Below the pieces are notes generated by a model. It ran no database searches and was not told the origin of the DNA. It saw only the letters and a list, made by a program, of their open reading frames with translations. Positions 31,017 through 37,646 of a stretch of 37,646 bases of DNA are shown piece after piece; position 1 is the stretch's first letter, and the number at the start of each line of letters is the position of its first letter. Source of the stretch: Myxococcales bacterium (GTDB taxonomy: Bacteria > Myxococcota > Myxococcia > Myxococcales > JAJYLH01). Position numbers and translations under genes: made by a program. The DNA lies in the NCBI GenBank assembly GCA_021787845.1, contig JAJYLH010000053.1:1-37646 (forward strand). Direction: 5' to 3'.

Positions 31017-33116
31017 ATGGGCGAGCTCGCGTTCCAGAATCCGGCGCTCGTCCTGGGCGGCCTGGCGATCGCGGTGCCGGTGGCGATTCACCTCCTCTCC
31101 AGGCGGCGCTCGCGGCGGCTCGCGTTCGCGGCCGTCGATTTCATCCTCCGCGCGAAGAAAGAGAAGGTGCATCACATCAAGCTCAAGCAGCTCCTGCTCC
31201 TCCTCTTGCGGGCGCTCGTGGTCCTCTGCGTCGGCCTCGCCATCGCCCGGCCGCTCTTGCGCCCGAAGGCGGCAGCGCAAGTGCTCGGCAATCAGGCGGC
31301 GGCGACCGCTCTCGTCCTCGACGGGTCCTTCTCGATGCGCTACCGGTTGGGTGGCCAGACGCTCTTCGAGCGCGCCCAAAGCGACGCGCAGACCCTGGTC
31401 GACAAGCTGTCGCGCCAGAGCCCGGCGACCTTGGTCGTGTGCGACGGCCGGCCGCCGGTGGCGACGCGGCTCGACTTCGACCGGGTCGCCCTCCAGCACC
31501 GCATCCGCGGGGCGCGTCCGACCTATCGGCCCGCCGACGTCTCCGCCTGCATCGCCGTCGCCGCCCACGCGCTCCAGGCGAGTCCCCTCGAGGCGAAGCG
31601 GATCTACGTCTTGAGCGACCTCGCCGTGCCGTCGATTCACCTGGACGAGCCGGCGCCCATGATCTCGACGCCGAAGGGGCCGGTGCTGGCGCAGGTGGTC
31701 TTCATCGACTCCGCGCGCGGGCACGAGCTGCCGAACCTCGCGGTCACCGAGGTGAAGGTGACGCCGTCGGCCGAGCTGGGCACCCGCGGGTTCGACGTCG
31801 CCGCGACCATCTCGAACAGCGGCGACCGGCCGGCGACGGGGATCTCGGTCGCGCTCCTGGTGGGCGGCCACATCCTCACTCGCGGCTTCGTCGACGTGCC
31901 GGCGCACGCCTCGGCGCGCAAGGTGCTGCGTAACCGCTTCGAGCCCGGCACCGACCTGGGCGAGGTGGTCCTCGGACACGACGCGCTCATCCCGGACGAC
32001 AGCCGCGCGTTCGTCGTGAACGTTCCCCGCGACGTGAACGCGCTCGTGGTCGACGGCGCGCCCAACGACGTGCGTTACCGCGACGAGGCCTTCTTCGTCG
32101 ACGCCGCCCTCGGCCCCGGCCACACCGGCGGGCGCATCCACGCGACCTTCCTCGACGCCGACGCGGCGCAGGCACTCGACCTCTCCGACTTCGACGTGGT
32201 GCTGCTCTTGAACGTGGCGACCCCCAGGAGCGCTTTCGTGGCCTCGCTGCGCTCGTTCGTCGAGAACGGCGGGGGCCTGTTCATCTCCGCCGGCGACCAG
32301 GTCGATCCCGACGAGTACAACGGCGCTTTCGGAGACCTGCTTCCCCGGGCGATGCACCTCGTGCGCACGGCGGCCGATCCGAGCGAGCCTGACGGACCGC
32401 CGCCCGCGCGCTTCGCCGACATCGACGTGACCGCTCCGGCCTTCCGCGTCTTCGCCGGAGCGACCGAGGGCTTCGACTCGACCAGCGTCTACAAGTACGT
32501 CCAGCTCCAGCCGGACGCGCGCGGCAAGGAGCGGGTGCTCGCCTCGTTCGACGACGGCTCGCCCGCGATCATCGAGGCGCAGCGGGGCCGCGGGCGGGTC
32601 GTGCTCTACACCTCGACGGTCGACGCCGGCTGGACCGACTGGCCGCTGCACACGACCTTCCTCCCGGCGATTCAGCAGCTCACCGAGTACTTGGGCGGCG
32701 CGCTCGCGAAGAAGCCGCCGGTTCCGTCGACCGTCGGCGCGGTGCGCAAGCTCGACCTGCCGAGCGGCACCCGTCTCGTGGAGCTGAAAGGCCCCGATGG
32801 GAGGGCGGTTCAAGTCAGCAGCTCCGGGGTCCGAGTCGATGAGCCGGGCTTCTACACCGCCACGGTGAGCGAGAGCGGTTCCGTCCGGGACGCGCCCGAG
32901 CTCGCCTTCGCGGCGGTGCTCGACCCGGTGGCGAGCGACACCCGGCGGCTCGACCCGAAGGAGTTGGCGGCGCACTTCGGCGGCGCGGGCCATTCGTCCG
33001 TCGCCGGCGGAGTCGAAGGGGCGCTGCCGAAGACCGGCACGCCGCTGTGGACCTACCTGCTCGTCGCCGCGCTCGCGGCGTTCATCGGCGAAGGCGTGCT
33101 GGTGCGAAACGGGTAG
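31017..33116 (+). CDS. BatA-like membrane protein with vWA and GATase-like domains
   Basis: The 699-residue product starts with the BatA N-terminal domain. Helix one (residues 10-28) ends in HLLSRRRSRRLAFAAVDFIL, and helix two lies near 60-80 (LLLLLLRALVVLCVGLAIAR). The vWA region follows, with an intact metal site, LDGSFSMRY, near 103. A CARDB-like beta segment at about 240-320 and a glutamine-amidotransferase-like alpha/beta domain (VVDGAPNDVRY, ENGGGLFISAGDQVDP) make up the periplasmic part. A last helix (TYLLVAALAAFIGEGVLV) lies at the C-terminus. The partner is the DUF58 protein upstream, joined with no intergenic base. The pair probably acts at the inner membrane in envelope stability; the exact role is unknown. 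Confidence 0.88.
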   Translation: MGELAFQNPALVLGGLAIAVPVAIHLLSRRRSRRLAFAAVDFILRAKKEKVHHIKLKQLLLLLLRALVVLCVGLAIARPLLRPKAAAQVLGNQAAATALVLDGSFSMRYRLGGQTLFERAQSDAQTLVDKLSRQSPATLVVCDGRPPVATRLDFDRVALQHRIRGARPTYRPADVSACIAVAAHALQASPLEAKRIYVLSDLAVPSIHLDEPAPMISTPKGPVLAQVVFIDSARGHELPNLAVTEVKVTPSAELGTRGFDVAATISNSGDRPATGISVALLVGGHILTRGFVDVPAHASARKVLRNRFEPGTDLGEVVLGHDALIPDDSRAFVVNVPRDVNALVVDGAPNDVRYRDEAFFVDAALGPGHTGGRIHATFLDADAAQALDLSDFDVVLLLNVATPRSAFVASLRSFVENGGGLFISAGDQVDPDEYNGAFGDLLPRAMHLVRTAADPSEPDGPPPARFADIDVTAPAFRVFAGATEGFDSTSVYKYVQLQPDARGKERVLASFDDGSPAIIEAQRGRGRVVLYTSTVDAGWTDWPLHTTFLPAIQQLTEYLGGALAKKPPVPSTVGAVRKLDLPSGTRLVELKGPDGRAVQVSSSGVRVDEPGFYTATVSESGSVRDAPELAFAAVLDPVASDTRRLDPKELAAHFGGAGHSSVAGGVEGALPKTGTPLWTYLLVAALAAFIGEGVLVRNG

Positions 33117-33160
33117 CGTAAGCCGCTGGAAGTCTGCACCATCAAGGCTCCGAGCGAAGA

Positions 33161-33242
33161 ACCGCTCGTCCTGAGCGCAGTCGAAGGGCGAGTGGTTCTT
33201 CGCGGAGGACCGCCCATCCCTCGACTGCGCTCGGGATGAGCG
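33161..33242. repeat. Family A inverted repeat pair after the BatA-like gene
   Basis: The left copy reads CGCTCGTCCTGAGCGCAGTC from 33164, and the right, reversed copy reads CATCCCTCGACTGCGCTCGG from 33214. The left copy is also flanked by its own short arms, GAAGAACCGCTCG and CGAGTGGTTCTTC. It lies between the BatA-like gene and the end of the convergent antitoxin gene, so it could serve as a two-way terminator. Confidence 0.7.
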
Positions 33243-33302
33243 ACTTACAAAGTGCGTCACTTGTGATTGGTTGCCAGGCAGGCGGGTCCCCTACCGTAGG
33301 GC

Positions 33303-33749
33303 TCACGCCGCCTTGAGCTTGATGGTGAGCCGCTTGGCGCCGGTGGGCTTTTGCGCGACCGCCATGCGGCGGCGAGTGCGTTCCGGCTCGAGGACGAGGC
33401 TCGCGAGGACGAACCAGGCGTTGCGATCGACCGGGCGTTTGCCGTTCGCCCAGCGGGAAAGCGTGCTCTGAGCGACCCCGAGCATCGGCGCCAGGTCGTC
33501 GTAGGTGATGCCGAAAGCGCTGTGGATGAAGGAGAACGTTTCGCCGTTGATCGGCCCGTGCTCGGCGAGATAGCGGGCGACCTCGCGGTCGAACTCCATC
33601 AGCGGCACCGCGCCGATGAGCACCTCGCCGCAGGCCGGGCACTCTTCCGCCGGCAGGTCCTCCACGACGAAGGTGCGCCCACCAATCTTGATCGAGTCCC
33701 TGGTCTTGGTGTCAACCAACTCGCTGGCGTGGCACATCGGGCACTTCAT
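33303..33749 (-). CDS. MqsA/HigA-type antitoxin with zinc finger and HTH
   Basis: The 148-residue protein carries an N-terminal zinc-binding domain with CPMC at 3-6 and CPAC near 37-40, as in MqsA (YgiT-type). A C-terminal helix-turn-helix of the XRE type follows (FGITYDDLAPMLGVAQSTLS then RWANGKRP, near 80-108). A basic tail, GAKRLTIKLKAA, follows. It should bind and silence the toxin encoded just upstream and repress their shared promoter. Its ATG overlaps the toxin stop by four bases (ATGA). The gene order toxin-then-antitoxin is as in mqsRA. Family A repeats lie just beyond its stop. Confidence 0.87.
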   Translation of the reverse strand: MKCPMCHASELVDTKTRDSIKIGGRTFVVEDLPAEECPACGEVLIGAVPLMEFDREVARYLAEHGPINGETFSFIHSAFGITYDDLAPMLGVAQSTLSRWANGKRPVDRNAWFVLASLVLEPERTRRRMAVAQKPTGAKRLTIKLKAA

Positions 33750-34045
33750 CGCTGTCCTCCGGTCCAAGCCGTGATGACGACCACTCCGTTCTCGATGCTC
33801 ACGATGAGCGTGAGGTCCGCTCCTTTCGTTCGCCGGCCAGTGAGGCGCCACGTTCCATCGAGCTGGTCCATGACGACGTAGGTGCTTTCGAGCACATGCA
33901 GCACATCCGGTCGGCTGATTCGCCGTTGAGCCAGCCGCAGCCTGGCGTGCGCCGTGAACCGCAGGCGGTTCGGCTCGCGTGCTGCCGCTCGGATGGCTCG
34001 CAGGGCCTCGCCACTCGTCACCCTGCGAGAGTCTACCGGCGACAT
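33746..34045 (-). CDS. DUF4258 protein, probable toxin of the pair
   Basis: From the ATG at 34045 the product has 99 residues. RFTAHARLRLAQRRISRPDV followed by LHVLEST is the DUF4258 signature (His-Ala-Arg then a short helix). The final strands, LTLIVSIENGVVVITAWTG, complete a RelE-like small fold. DUF4258 genes are often paired with MqsA-type antitoxins, and this one overlaps its partner by four bases, so an mRNA-cleaving toxin is likely. The ribosome binding site is weak, and a GTG at about 34021 is another possible start. It is divergent from the CoA-transferase gene 160 bases away. Confidence 0.78.
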   Translation of the reverse strand: MSPVDSRRVTSGEALRAIRAAAREPNRLRFTAHARLRLAQRRISRPDVLHVLESTYVVMDQLDGTWRLTGRRTKGADLTLIVSIENGVVVITAWTGGQR

Positions 34046-34206
34046 GCCGAAATGCCAAGTCGAAGCCGACCGAGCCCGAGCCGCGAAACAGGGTCCGCGA
34101 GCGTCGCTGGCGACCTCTCCGGCCGCCGCCACCCGGCCTCGAATCCGCCCTTCGCCACCGCCGCGCGTTTGCGCTAAGGTCCGCTCGCTTTTTCGAGGAG
34201 CGGCGC

Positions 34207-34908
34207 ATGAACAAGGTGGTGGACAGCATCGAGACCGCGCTCGCCGACGTGAAGGACGGCGCGGTGATCATGTCGGGCGGCTTCGGCCTCTGCGGCAACC
34301 CGGAGAACCTGATCCTGGGCCTGCTGAAGAAGGGCGTGAAGGACCTCACCGTCATCTCCAACAACTGCGGCACCGACGACAAGGGGCTGGGGGTGCTCCT
34401 CAAGTCGCGGCAGGTGCGCAAGATGGTCTCCAGCTACGTCGGCGAGAACAAGGAGCTGGAGCGGCAGTTCCTGAGCGGCGAGCTGGAGGTCGAGCTCAAC
34501 CCGCAGGGGACGCTGGCCGAGCGCATCCGCGCGGGCGCGTTCGGCATCGGCGGCTTCTTCACCCCCACGGGCGTCGGCACCCGGATTGCGGAAGGCAAGG
34601 AGACGCGGGTCATCGACGGGCGCGAGTACGTGCTGGAAAAGCCGCTGACCGCGGACTTCGCCTTCGTGCGCGCGTGGAAGGCGGACCCCTGGGGGAACCT
34701 CGTCTTTCGCGAGTCGGCGCGCAACTTCTCGCCGCTGATGGCGATGGCCGCGAAGGTCACCATCGTCGAGGCGGAGCACATCGTCGGTCTGGGCGAGATC
34801 GATCCCGACCAGGTGCACGTCCCCAGCGTCTTCGTCAAACGCATCGTGCAAGGTCGCAACTACCAGAAGTGGATCGAGCAGCGGACGGTGCGCCCACGCC
34901 CGAGCTGA
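34207..34908 (+). CDS. scoA: 3-oxoacid CoA-transferase subunit A
   Basis: The 233-residue subunit belongs to the heterodimeric succinyl-CoA:acetoacetate or similar CoA-transferases, which move CoA between acyl groups in ketone body, short-chain acid or branched-chain catabolism. GAVIMSGGFGLCGNPENLI near 19-37 is the glycine-rich CoA-binding signature. NNCGTDDKGLG, GIGGFFTPTGVGT (near 115-127) and EKPLTADFAFVRAWKADPWG are typical of subunit A. GAGGAG precedes the ATG at 34207. Subunit B follows after 102 bases containing a repeat, while in most genomes the two genes touch. The substrate is inferred at family level only. Confidence 0.92.
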   Translation: MNKVVDSIETALADVKDGAVIMSGGFGLCGNPENLILGLLKKGVKDLTVISNNCGTDDKGLGVLLKSRQVRKMVSSYVGENKELERQFLSGELEVELNPQGTLAERIRAGAFGIGGFFTPTGVGTRIAEGKETRVIDGREYVLEKPLTADFAFVRAWKADPWGNLVFRESARNFSPLMAMAAKVTIVEAEHIVGLGEIDPDQVHVPSVFVKRIVQGRNYQKWIEQRTVRPRPS

Positions 34909-34914
34909 TCGGAA

Positions 34915-34970
34915 CCGCTCATCCCGAGCGGGCCAACCCGCTCATCCCGAGCGCAGTCGAGGGATGGGCA
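34915..34970. repeat. Family A repeat between the CoA-transferase subunit genes
   Basis: A partial copy, CCGCTCATCCCGAGCG, at 34915-34930 is followed by a full copy starting at 34938 (CCGCTCATCCCGAGCGCAGT and onward). Both have the same direction. No reversed copy is nearby, so this insert lacks the usual hairpin form. It separates two genes that are usually adjacent. Confidence 0.75.
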
Positions 34971-35010
34971 GCACGCCGCTCTTTCGTCGAAGTCGAACCG
35001 GAGGTCGCAG

Positions 35011-35664
35011 ATGGCCCTCACCCGTGAACAGGTCGCAAGGCGCGTCGCGCAGGAGCTGAAGGACGGGTTCTACGTGAACCTCGGCATCGGCCTGCCGACG
35101 CTGGTCGCGAACTACGTGCCCGAAGGGATGACGGTGGTCTTCCAGAGCGAGAACGGCATCCTCGGGGTGGGGCTGTTTCCGTTCGAGGGCGAGGAGGACC
35201 CGGACCTCATCAACGCGGGGAAGCAGACGGTGACGGTGCTGCCCGGCGCGTCGTTCTTCGACTCCGCTACCTCCTTCGGGATGATTCGCGGCGGGCACGT
35301 CGACGTGGCGGTCCTCGGCGCGATGGAGGTGAGCGCCTCGGGCGACCTCGCGAACTGGATGATTCCGGGGAAGGTGGTCAAGGGCATGGGCGGCGCGATG
35401 GACCTCGCGACCGGCGCCCAGCGGGTGATCGTCGCGATGGAGCACGTCGCCAAGGGGAAGCCGAAGATTCTCGAGACGTGTACGCTCCCGTTGACCGGCC
35501 GGGGTTGCGTCAACACCATCGTCACCGACCTGGCGCTCCTCGACGTGACGCCGGAAGGGCTCCTGCTCCGCGAGAGGGCTCCGGGTGTCAGTGTGGAAGC
35601 GATTCAGGCGGCGACGGGAGCGAAGCTCATCGTCAACGGCGACGTGCCGGAGATGCGGTTCTAG
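35011..35664 (+). CDS. scoB: 3-oxoacid CoA-transferase subunit B
   Basis: The 217-residue subunit carries the catalytic glutamate in [10 protein letters not shown] (Glu47), which forms the CoA thioester intermediate. [17 protein letters not shown] near 23-39 and [20 protein letters not shown] then ANWMIPGK near 105-130 are further subunit B signatures. A strong GGAGG lies before the ATG at 35011. It pairs with subunit A upstream. The downstream 394 bases hold structured repeats and no gene, so the transcript probably ends there. Confidence 0.93.
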   Translation: MALTREQVARRVAQELKDGFYVNLGIGLPTLVANYVPEGMTVVFQSENGILGVGLFPFEGEEDPDLINAGKQTVTVLPGASFFDSATSFGMIRGGHVDVAVLGAMEVSASGDLANWMIPGKVVKGMGGAMDLATGAQRVIVAMEHVAKGKPKILETCTLPLTGRGCVNTIVTDLALLDVTPEGLLLRERAPGVSVEAIQAATGAKLIVNGDVPEMRF

Positions 35665-35782
35665 AAGGAGCAGCAGTTGTCCTGGACACCGGGCCGCAGT
35701 CTCCGCTCGTCTCGGCGGTTTCCGCTCCGCACATCCCAGTACGTCGTGAGCCGATGGCTCAGCCTGTGCGATGAAAACGGAC

Positions 35783-35837
35783 GGTGGTGCCAGGCCGCCG
35801 GCCTGGCGTCGGGCCAGCGGCCCGACACCACCTTTTT
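35783..35837. terminator. Perfect three-way-junction palindrome followed by a T-run
   Basis: An outer stem, GGTGGTG (35783-35789) with CACCACC (35826-35832), encloses two complete hairpins. One is CCAGGCC-gcc-GGCCTGG (35790-35806) and the other is CGGGCC-agc-GGCCCG (35810-35824). All three stems are free of mismatches. TTTTT follows at 35833-35837. It sits about 120 bases past the scoB stop, so an intrinsic terminator is plausible, but the branched form is unusual for one and suggests a mobile palindrome or a structured RNA. Confidence 0.6.
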
Positions 35838-35861
35838 CATGGCAGCGCAGTCGAGGGACGG

Positions 35862-36002
35862 AGCCGGACACGTGAGTGTCCGGGTGCAGGCAGGACCACC
35901 ATCGACGGCGAGCGATGCGGCCCAGATCGCCGGAATGGACGAGACCTTGGATCGACGAGCGCCGACGGCCGTGCCCGACCCGGACATTCACGTGTCCGGC
36001 TT
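35862..36002. repeat. Family D inverted repeat pair
   Basis: One copy, AGCCGGACACGTGAGTGTCC, starts at 35862, and its near reverse complement ends at 36002 (CCGGACATTCACGTGTCCGG). Each arm contains its own short palindrome of the form CCGGACAC-GTGA-GTGTCCGG. A closer-spaced pair with the same sequence lies at 37416-37490, so this is a repeat family that occurs as facing pairs. Confidence 0.75.
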
Positions 36003-36058
36003 CAATTTTCGCCGCGTCCCGCCCTGAGACCTTTGTCGAGGACTACGAGGAGAACCAG

Positions 36059-36871
36059 ATGCGACCGATCATCACGCTCACCACGGACTTCGGCTATGGC
36101 CGCTACGTCGCGCAGATGAAGGGGGTCATCTACTCCATCTGTCCGGACGCGACGGTGGTCGACGTCGCGCACCACGTGCCGCCGCAGGATCTGGTGAGCG
36201 CGGCCTACCTGCTGCACGACGTGGTGCCGACGTTTCCCCGAGGCACCATCCACCTGGTGGTGGTCGACCCCGGGGTCGGGACGAAGCGGCGGGGGCTCGT
36301 GCTCGAGGCGGGGCCGACGGCGGCGGGGCAGCGCTTCGTCGGTCCGGACAACGGCATCTTCGCGCGCTTCGCCACGGGCGGGCGAGCGCACGAAATCGTC
36401 GAGCCCAAGTACATGCGGCAGACGGTCAGCCACGTCTTCCACGGCCGCGACGTCTTCGGCCCAGCGGCAGCGCACCTGGCGAACGGGGTCGCCCTCGAAG
36501 CCTTCGGCCCGCGGGTGACCGACCCGGTCGAGCTCGACCTCCCGCGCGCCCGGCGCACCGAGAAGGCGACCCTGGGCGAAGCGCTCTACGCCGACAAGTT
36601 CGGGAACATCGTGACCAACATCGAGGCCACCGACCTGCCGAAGGGCGAGGAGGAGGGCCTGGGCGTGGAAATCGGCTGGGCGCGCATCGAGCGGCTGAGC
36701 GCCACCTACGCCGAGGTCGGCGTGGGCGAGATGCTGGCGCTCATCGGGTCGTCCGGGCGGCTGGAGATCGCGGTGCGCGAGGGCAGCGCTGCCGCTCGGC
36801 TCCAGCTCCGCGCGGTGCGGGGGACGCCGGTGAAGGTTTCCGCGCGTAAGCCCAGCCTGTACGAGGAGTGA
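36059..36871 (+). CDS. SAM hydrolase / SAM hydroxide adenosyltransferase (DUF62)
   Basis: The 270-residue protein belongs to the DUF62 family related to fluorinase and chlorinase. Most members split S-adenosylmethionine to adenosine and methionine using water. ITLTTDFGYGRYVAQMKGVI begins the protein, and VVVDPGVGTKRRGLVLE near 63-79 and VGPDNGIFA near 94-102 are family marks. FHGRDVFGPAAAHLANG near 128 carries the conserved His. The Asp-Arg-His set typical of the hydrolases appears complete. The halogenase-specific loop is not seen, so halogenation is unlikely. A GAGGAG site precedes the ATG at 36059. The next gene starts within its stop codon. Confidence 0.9.
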   Translation: MRPIITLTTDFGYGRYVAQMKGVIYSICPDATVVDVAHHVPPQDLVSAAYLLHDVVPTFPRGTIHLVVVDPGVGTKRRGLVLEAGPTAAGQRFVGPDNGIFARFATGGRAHEIVEPKYMRQTVSHVFHGRDVFGPAAAHLANGVALEAFGPRVTDPVELDLPRARRTEKATLGEALYADKFGNIVTNIEATDLPKGEEEGLGVEIGWARIERLSATYAEVGVGEMLALIGSSGRLEIAVREGSAAARLQLRAVRGTPVKVSARKPSLYEE

Positions 36872-37380
36872 TGGGCGAGCATCGGACGGTGAAGCTGTAC
36901 CTCTGCCGCCACGCGGACGCGGTCCACGTCGAGGGTCTCGTCGACGGGGATCGGTGGCTGACGCCGAAGGGGCGCAAGCAGGCGCATCGAGTGGGCAAGG
37001 CGCTGGCGAGAGCGGAGGAGGCGCCGGAGCTGATTCTTTCGAGCCCGCTCGTGCGCGCGGTGCAGACGGCGGAGGGGCTCGCGACCGCGCTCGGTTTCGC
37101 CGGACCGTTGGAGGCGACGCGCACCCTGGCCCCGGGCGGAAGCCTGTCGGCGGCGCTCGCGGCCATCGCCGAGCACCCGGAGAGCCCGCGGTCGGTGTAC
37201 CTGGTCGGGCACGAGCCGATGATGGGCGAATGGGCGTCGTTGCTCCTGGGGAGGCCGTTCCCGCGGGCGTTCGTCAAGGGCGGCGTCCTCCGGATCGACT
37301 TCCGGGACGAGGTCGAGCCCGGCCGCGGGAAGGCGAAGTTCTTCCTCACCCCCGACATGGACGAGCCGGAAGAGCTCTGA
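36871..37380 (+). CDS. SixA-like phosphohistidine phosphatase
   Basis: The 169-residue product belongs to the histidine phosphatase superfamily. CRHADA at 12-17 carries the catalytic His14, SSPLVRAVQTAEGLA near 52-66 carries the second arginine, and VYLVGHEPMMGEW near 110-122 carries the second histidine. Its short length and the RHADA form match SixA, which dephosphorylates histidine on phosphotransfer proteins in E. coli. The ATG at 36871 overlaps the preceding TGA by one base (TGATG), so it is coupled to the SAM hydrolase gene. Family D repeats follow the stop. Substrate is uncertain; small phosphate esters are also possible. Confidence 0.87.
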   Translation: MGEHRTVKLYLCRHADAVHVEGLVDGDRWLTPKGRKQAHRVGKALARAEEAPELILSSPLVRAVQTAEGLATALGFAGPLEATRTLAPGGSLSAALAAIAEHPESPRSVYLVGHEPMMGEWASLLLGRPFPRAFVKGGVLRIDFRDEVEPGRGKAKFFLTPDMDEPEEL

Positions 37381-37415
37381 AGCATGCCTATCCGGTTGAC
37401 ACATTGCCCCGATAT

Positions 37416-37490
37416 TGGAGCCGGACACGTGAGTGTCCGGGTCGGGCACGACGTCCCGGGCATACCCGGACACTGACGTGTCCGGCTCCA
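37416..37490. repeat. Family D inverted repeat pair, long hairpin
   Basis: Left arm 37416-37442 (starting TGGAGCCGGACACGTGAGTG) and right arm 37464-37490 are reverse complements over 27 bases with a single mismatch. The loop is 21 bases. It lies just after the SixA-like gene and may end the transcript. The same arms occur at 35862 and 35978. Confidence 0.85.
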
Positions 37491-37538
37491 AGTCCAGCTC
37501 CAAGCGCGTCAACCGGCAGCCAGCCTATCTCCCGACCT

Positions 37539-37646
37539 CGCCCAGACGATCTCTCGGACGCGCCCAGACGATCTCTCGGACGCGCCCAGACGATCTCTCG
37601 GACGCGCCCAGACGATCTCTCGGACGCGCCCAGACGATCTCTCGGA
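37539..37646. repeat. 22-bp tandem repeat at the right edge
   Basis: Units starting CGCCCAGACGATCTC repeat every 22 bases with no change: four full units (37539-37560, 37561-37582, 37583-37604, 37605-37626) and 20 bases of a fifth that is cut by the window end. The unit length is not a multiple of three and there is no open frame, so it is non-coding. There are no spacers, so it is not CRISPR. True length is unknown. Confidence 0.9.

Larger units (their letters stand above)
35665..36058. other. Gap after the CoA-transferase operon, filled with structured elements
   Basis: This gap of 394 bases contains a three-way-junction palindrome (35783-35832), a fragment of the family A repeat (GCGCAGTCGAGGGAC near 35845-35859) and an inverted pair of family D repeats (35862-36002). 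No reading frame here looks coding. The next gene's ribosome binding site, GAGGAG, is at the far end. Confidence 0.7.

Noticed and set aside
30585-33260. Minus-strand open frame of about 890 codons
   Set aside because: It is opposite the DUF58 and BatA-like genes, which have clear motifs; no domain is visible in it.
35665-36058. Small protein genes in the gap after scoB
   Set aside because: Open frames there run through palindromic repeats, change composition along their length and lack ribosome binding sites.
36059-36871. Halogenase (fluorinase or chlorinase) instead of SAM hydrolase
   Set aside because: The family marks fit the broad DUF62 hydrolases, the extra halogenase loop is not seen, and there are no neighbouring halometabolite genes.
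37539-37646. CRISPR array at the right edge
   Set aside because: Units are contiguous with no unique spacers and no cas genes are present; it is a plain tandem repeat.

Overview
The window is about 37.6 kb of very GC-rich DNA, roughly 70% by eye. Genes are dense, third codon positions are almost all G or C, and long false ORFs lie opposite nearly every real gene. Gene content (orphan CpaF ATPase, FHA-domain protein, DUF58/BatA pair, pentapeptide protein, many lipoproteins, succinylase-type lysine/DAP genes) fits a Gram-negative bacterium of the Myxococcota or former deltaproteobacterial type. No rRNA, tRNA or ribosomal protein gene is present to fix the taxonomy. I see no transposase, integrase, phage gene or CRISPR array.

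Layout. 0.3-7.4 kb: a membrane-anchored unknown protein divergent from a GT-C-like polytopic protein, an orphan CpaF/TadA secretion ATPase with a long disordered tail, and a second GT-C-like protein ending in a discoidin-like domain. 7.9-13.2 kb: a TauE/SafE exporter with its DUF1634 partner, two overlapping CPA2-type antiporters on the minus strand, a nucleotidyltransferase-like protein lacking its catalytic acids, and a secreted unknown. 13.2-19.8 kb: UppP (undecaprenyl-diphosphate phosphatase) with an altered catalytic motif, a CoA-type Nudix hydrolase, mannose-1-phosphate guanylyltransferase, a tiny proline-rich lipoprotein, phosphomannomutase, a ROK sugar kinase and an orphan Dam-type methylase. 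The sugar genes together can make GDP-mannose for envelope polysaccharide.

19.9-27.7 kb is the most unusual part. An unknown protein and a pentapeptide-repeat protein (minus strand) diverge from a Ycf46-like AAA+ ATPase, DUF1257 (Ycf35-like), DUF2997, an FHA-TM-coiled-coil-lytic transglycosylase fusion and a secreted beta-rich lipoprotein. The ATPase/DUF1257/DUF2997 trio is best known from cyanobacteria and plastids. Here it sits beside a cell-wall enzyme carrying a phosphopeptide-binding domain, and it is my candidate for an undescribed envelope-linked system.

27.7-37.4 kb: dapD and dapE, a DUF58-BatA pair without a MoxR gene beside it, a DUF4258/MqsA-type toxin-antitoxin pair, the two subunits of a 3-oxoacid CoA-transferase, a SAM hydrolase (DUF62) and a SixA-like histidine phosphatase.

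Between genes lie at least four families of short palindromic dispersed repeats, a perfect three-way-junction palindrome, and a 22-bp tandem repeat running off the right end. One repeat copy is translated inside the CpaF gene. All functions are inferred from reading motifs; no database search was run.
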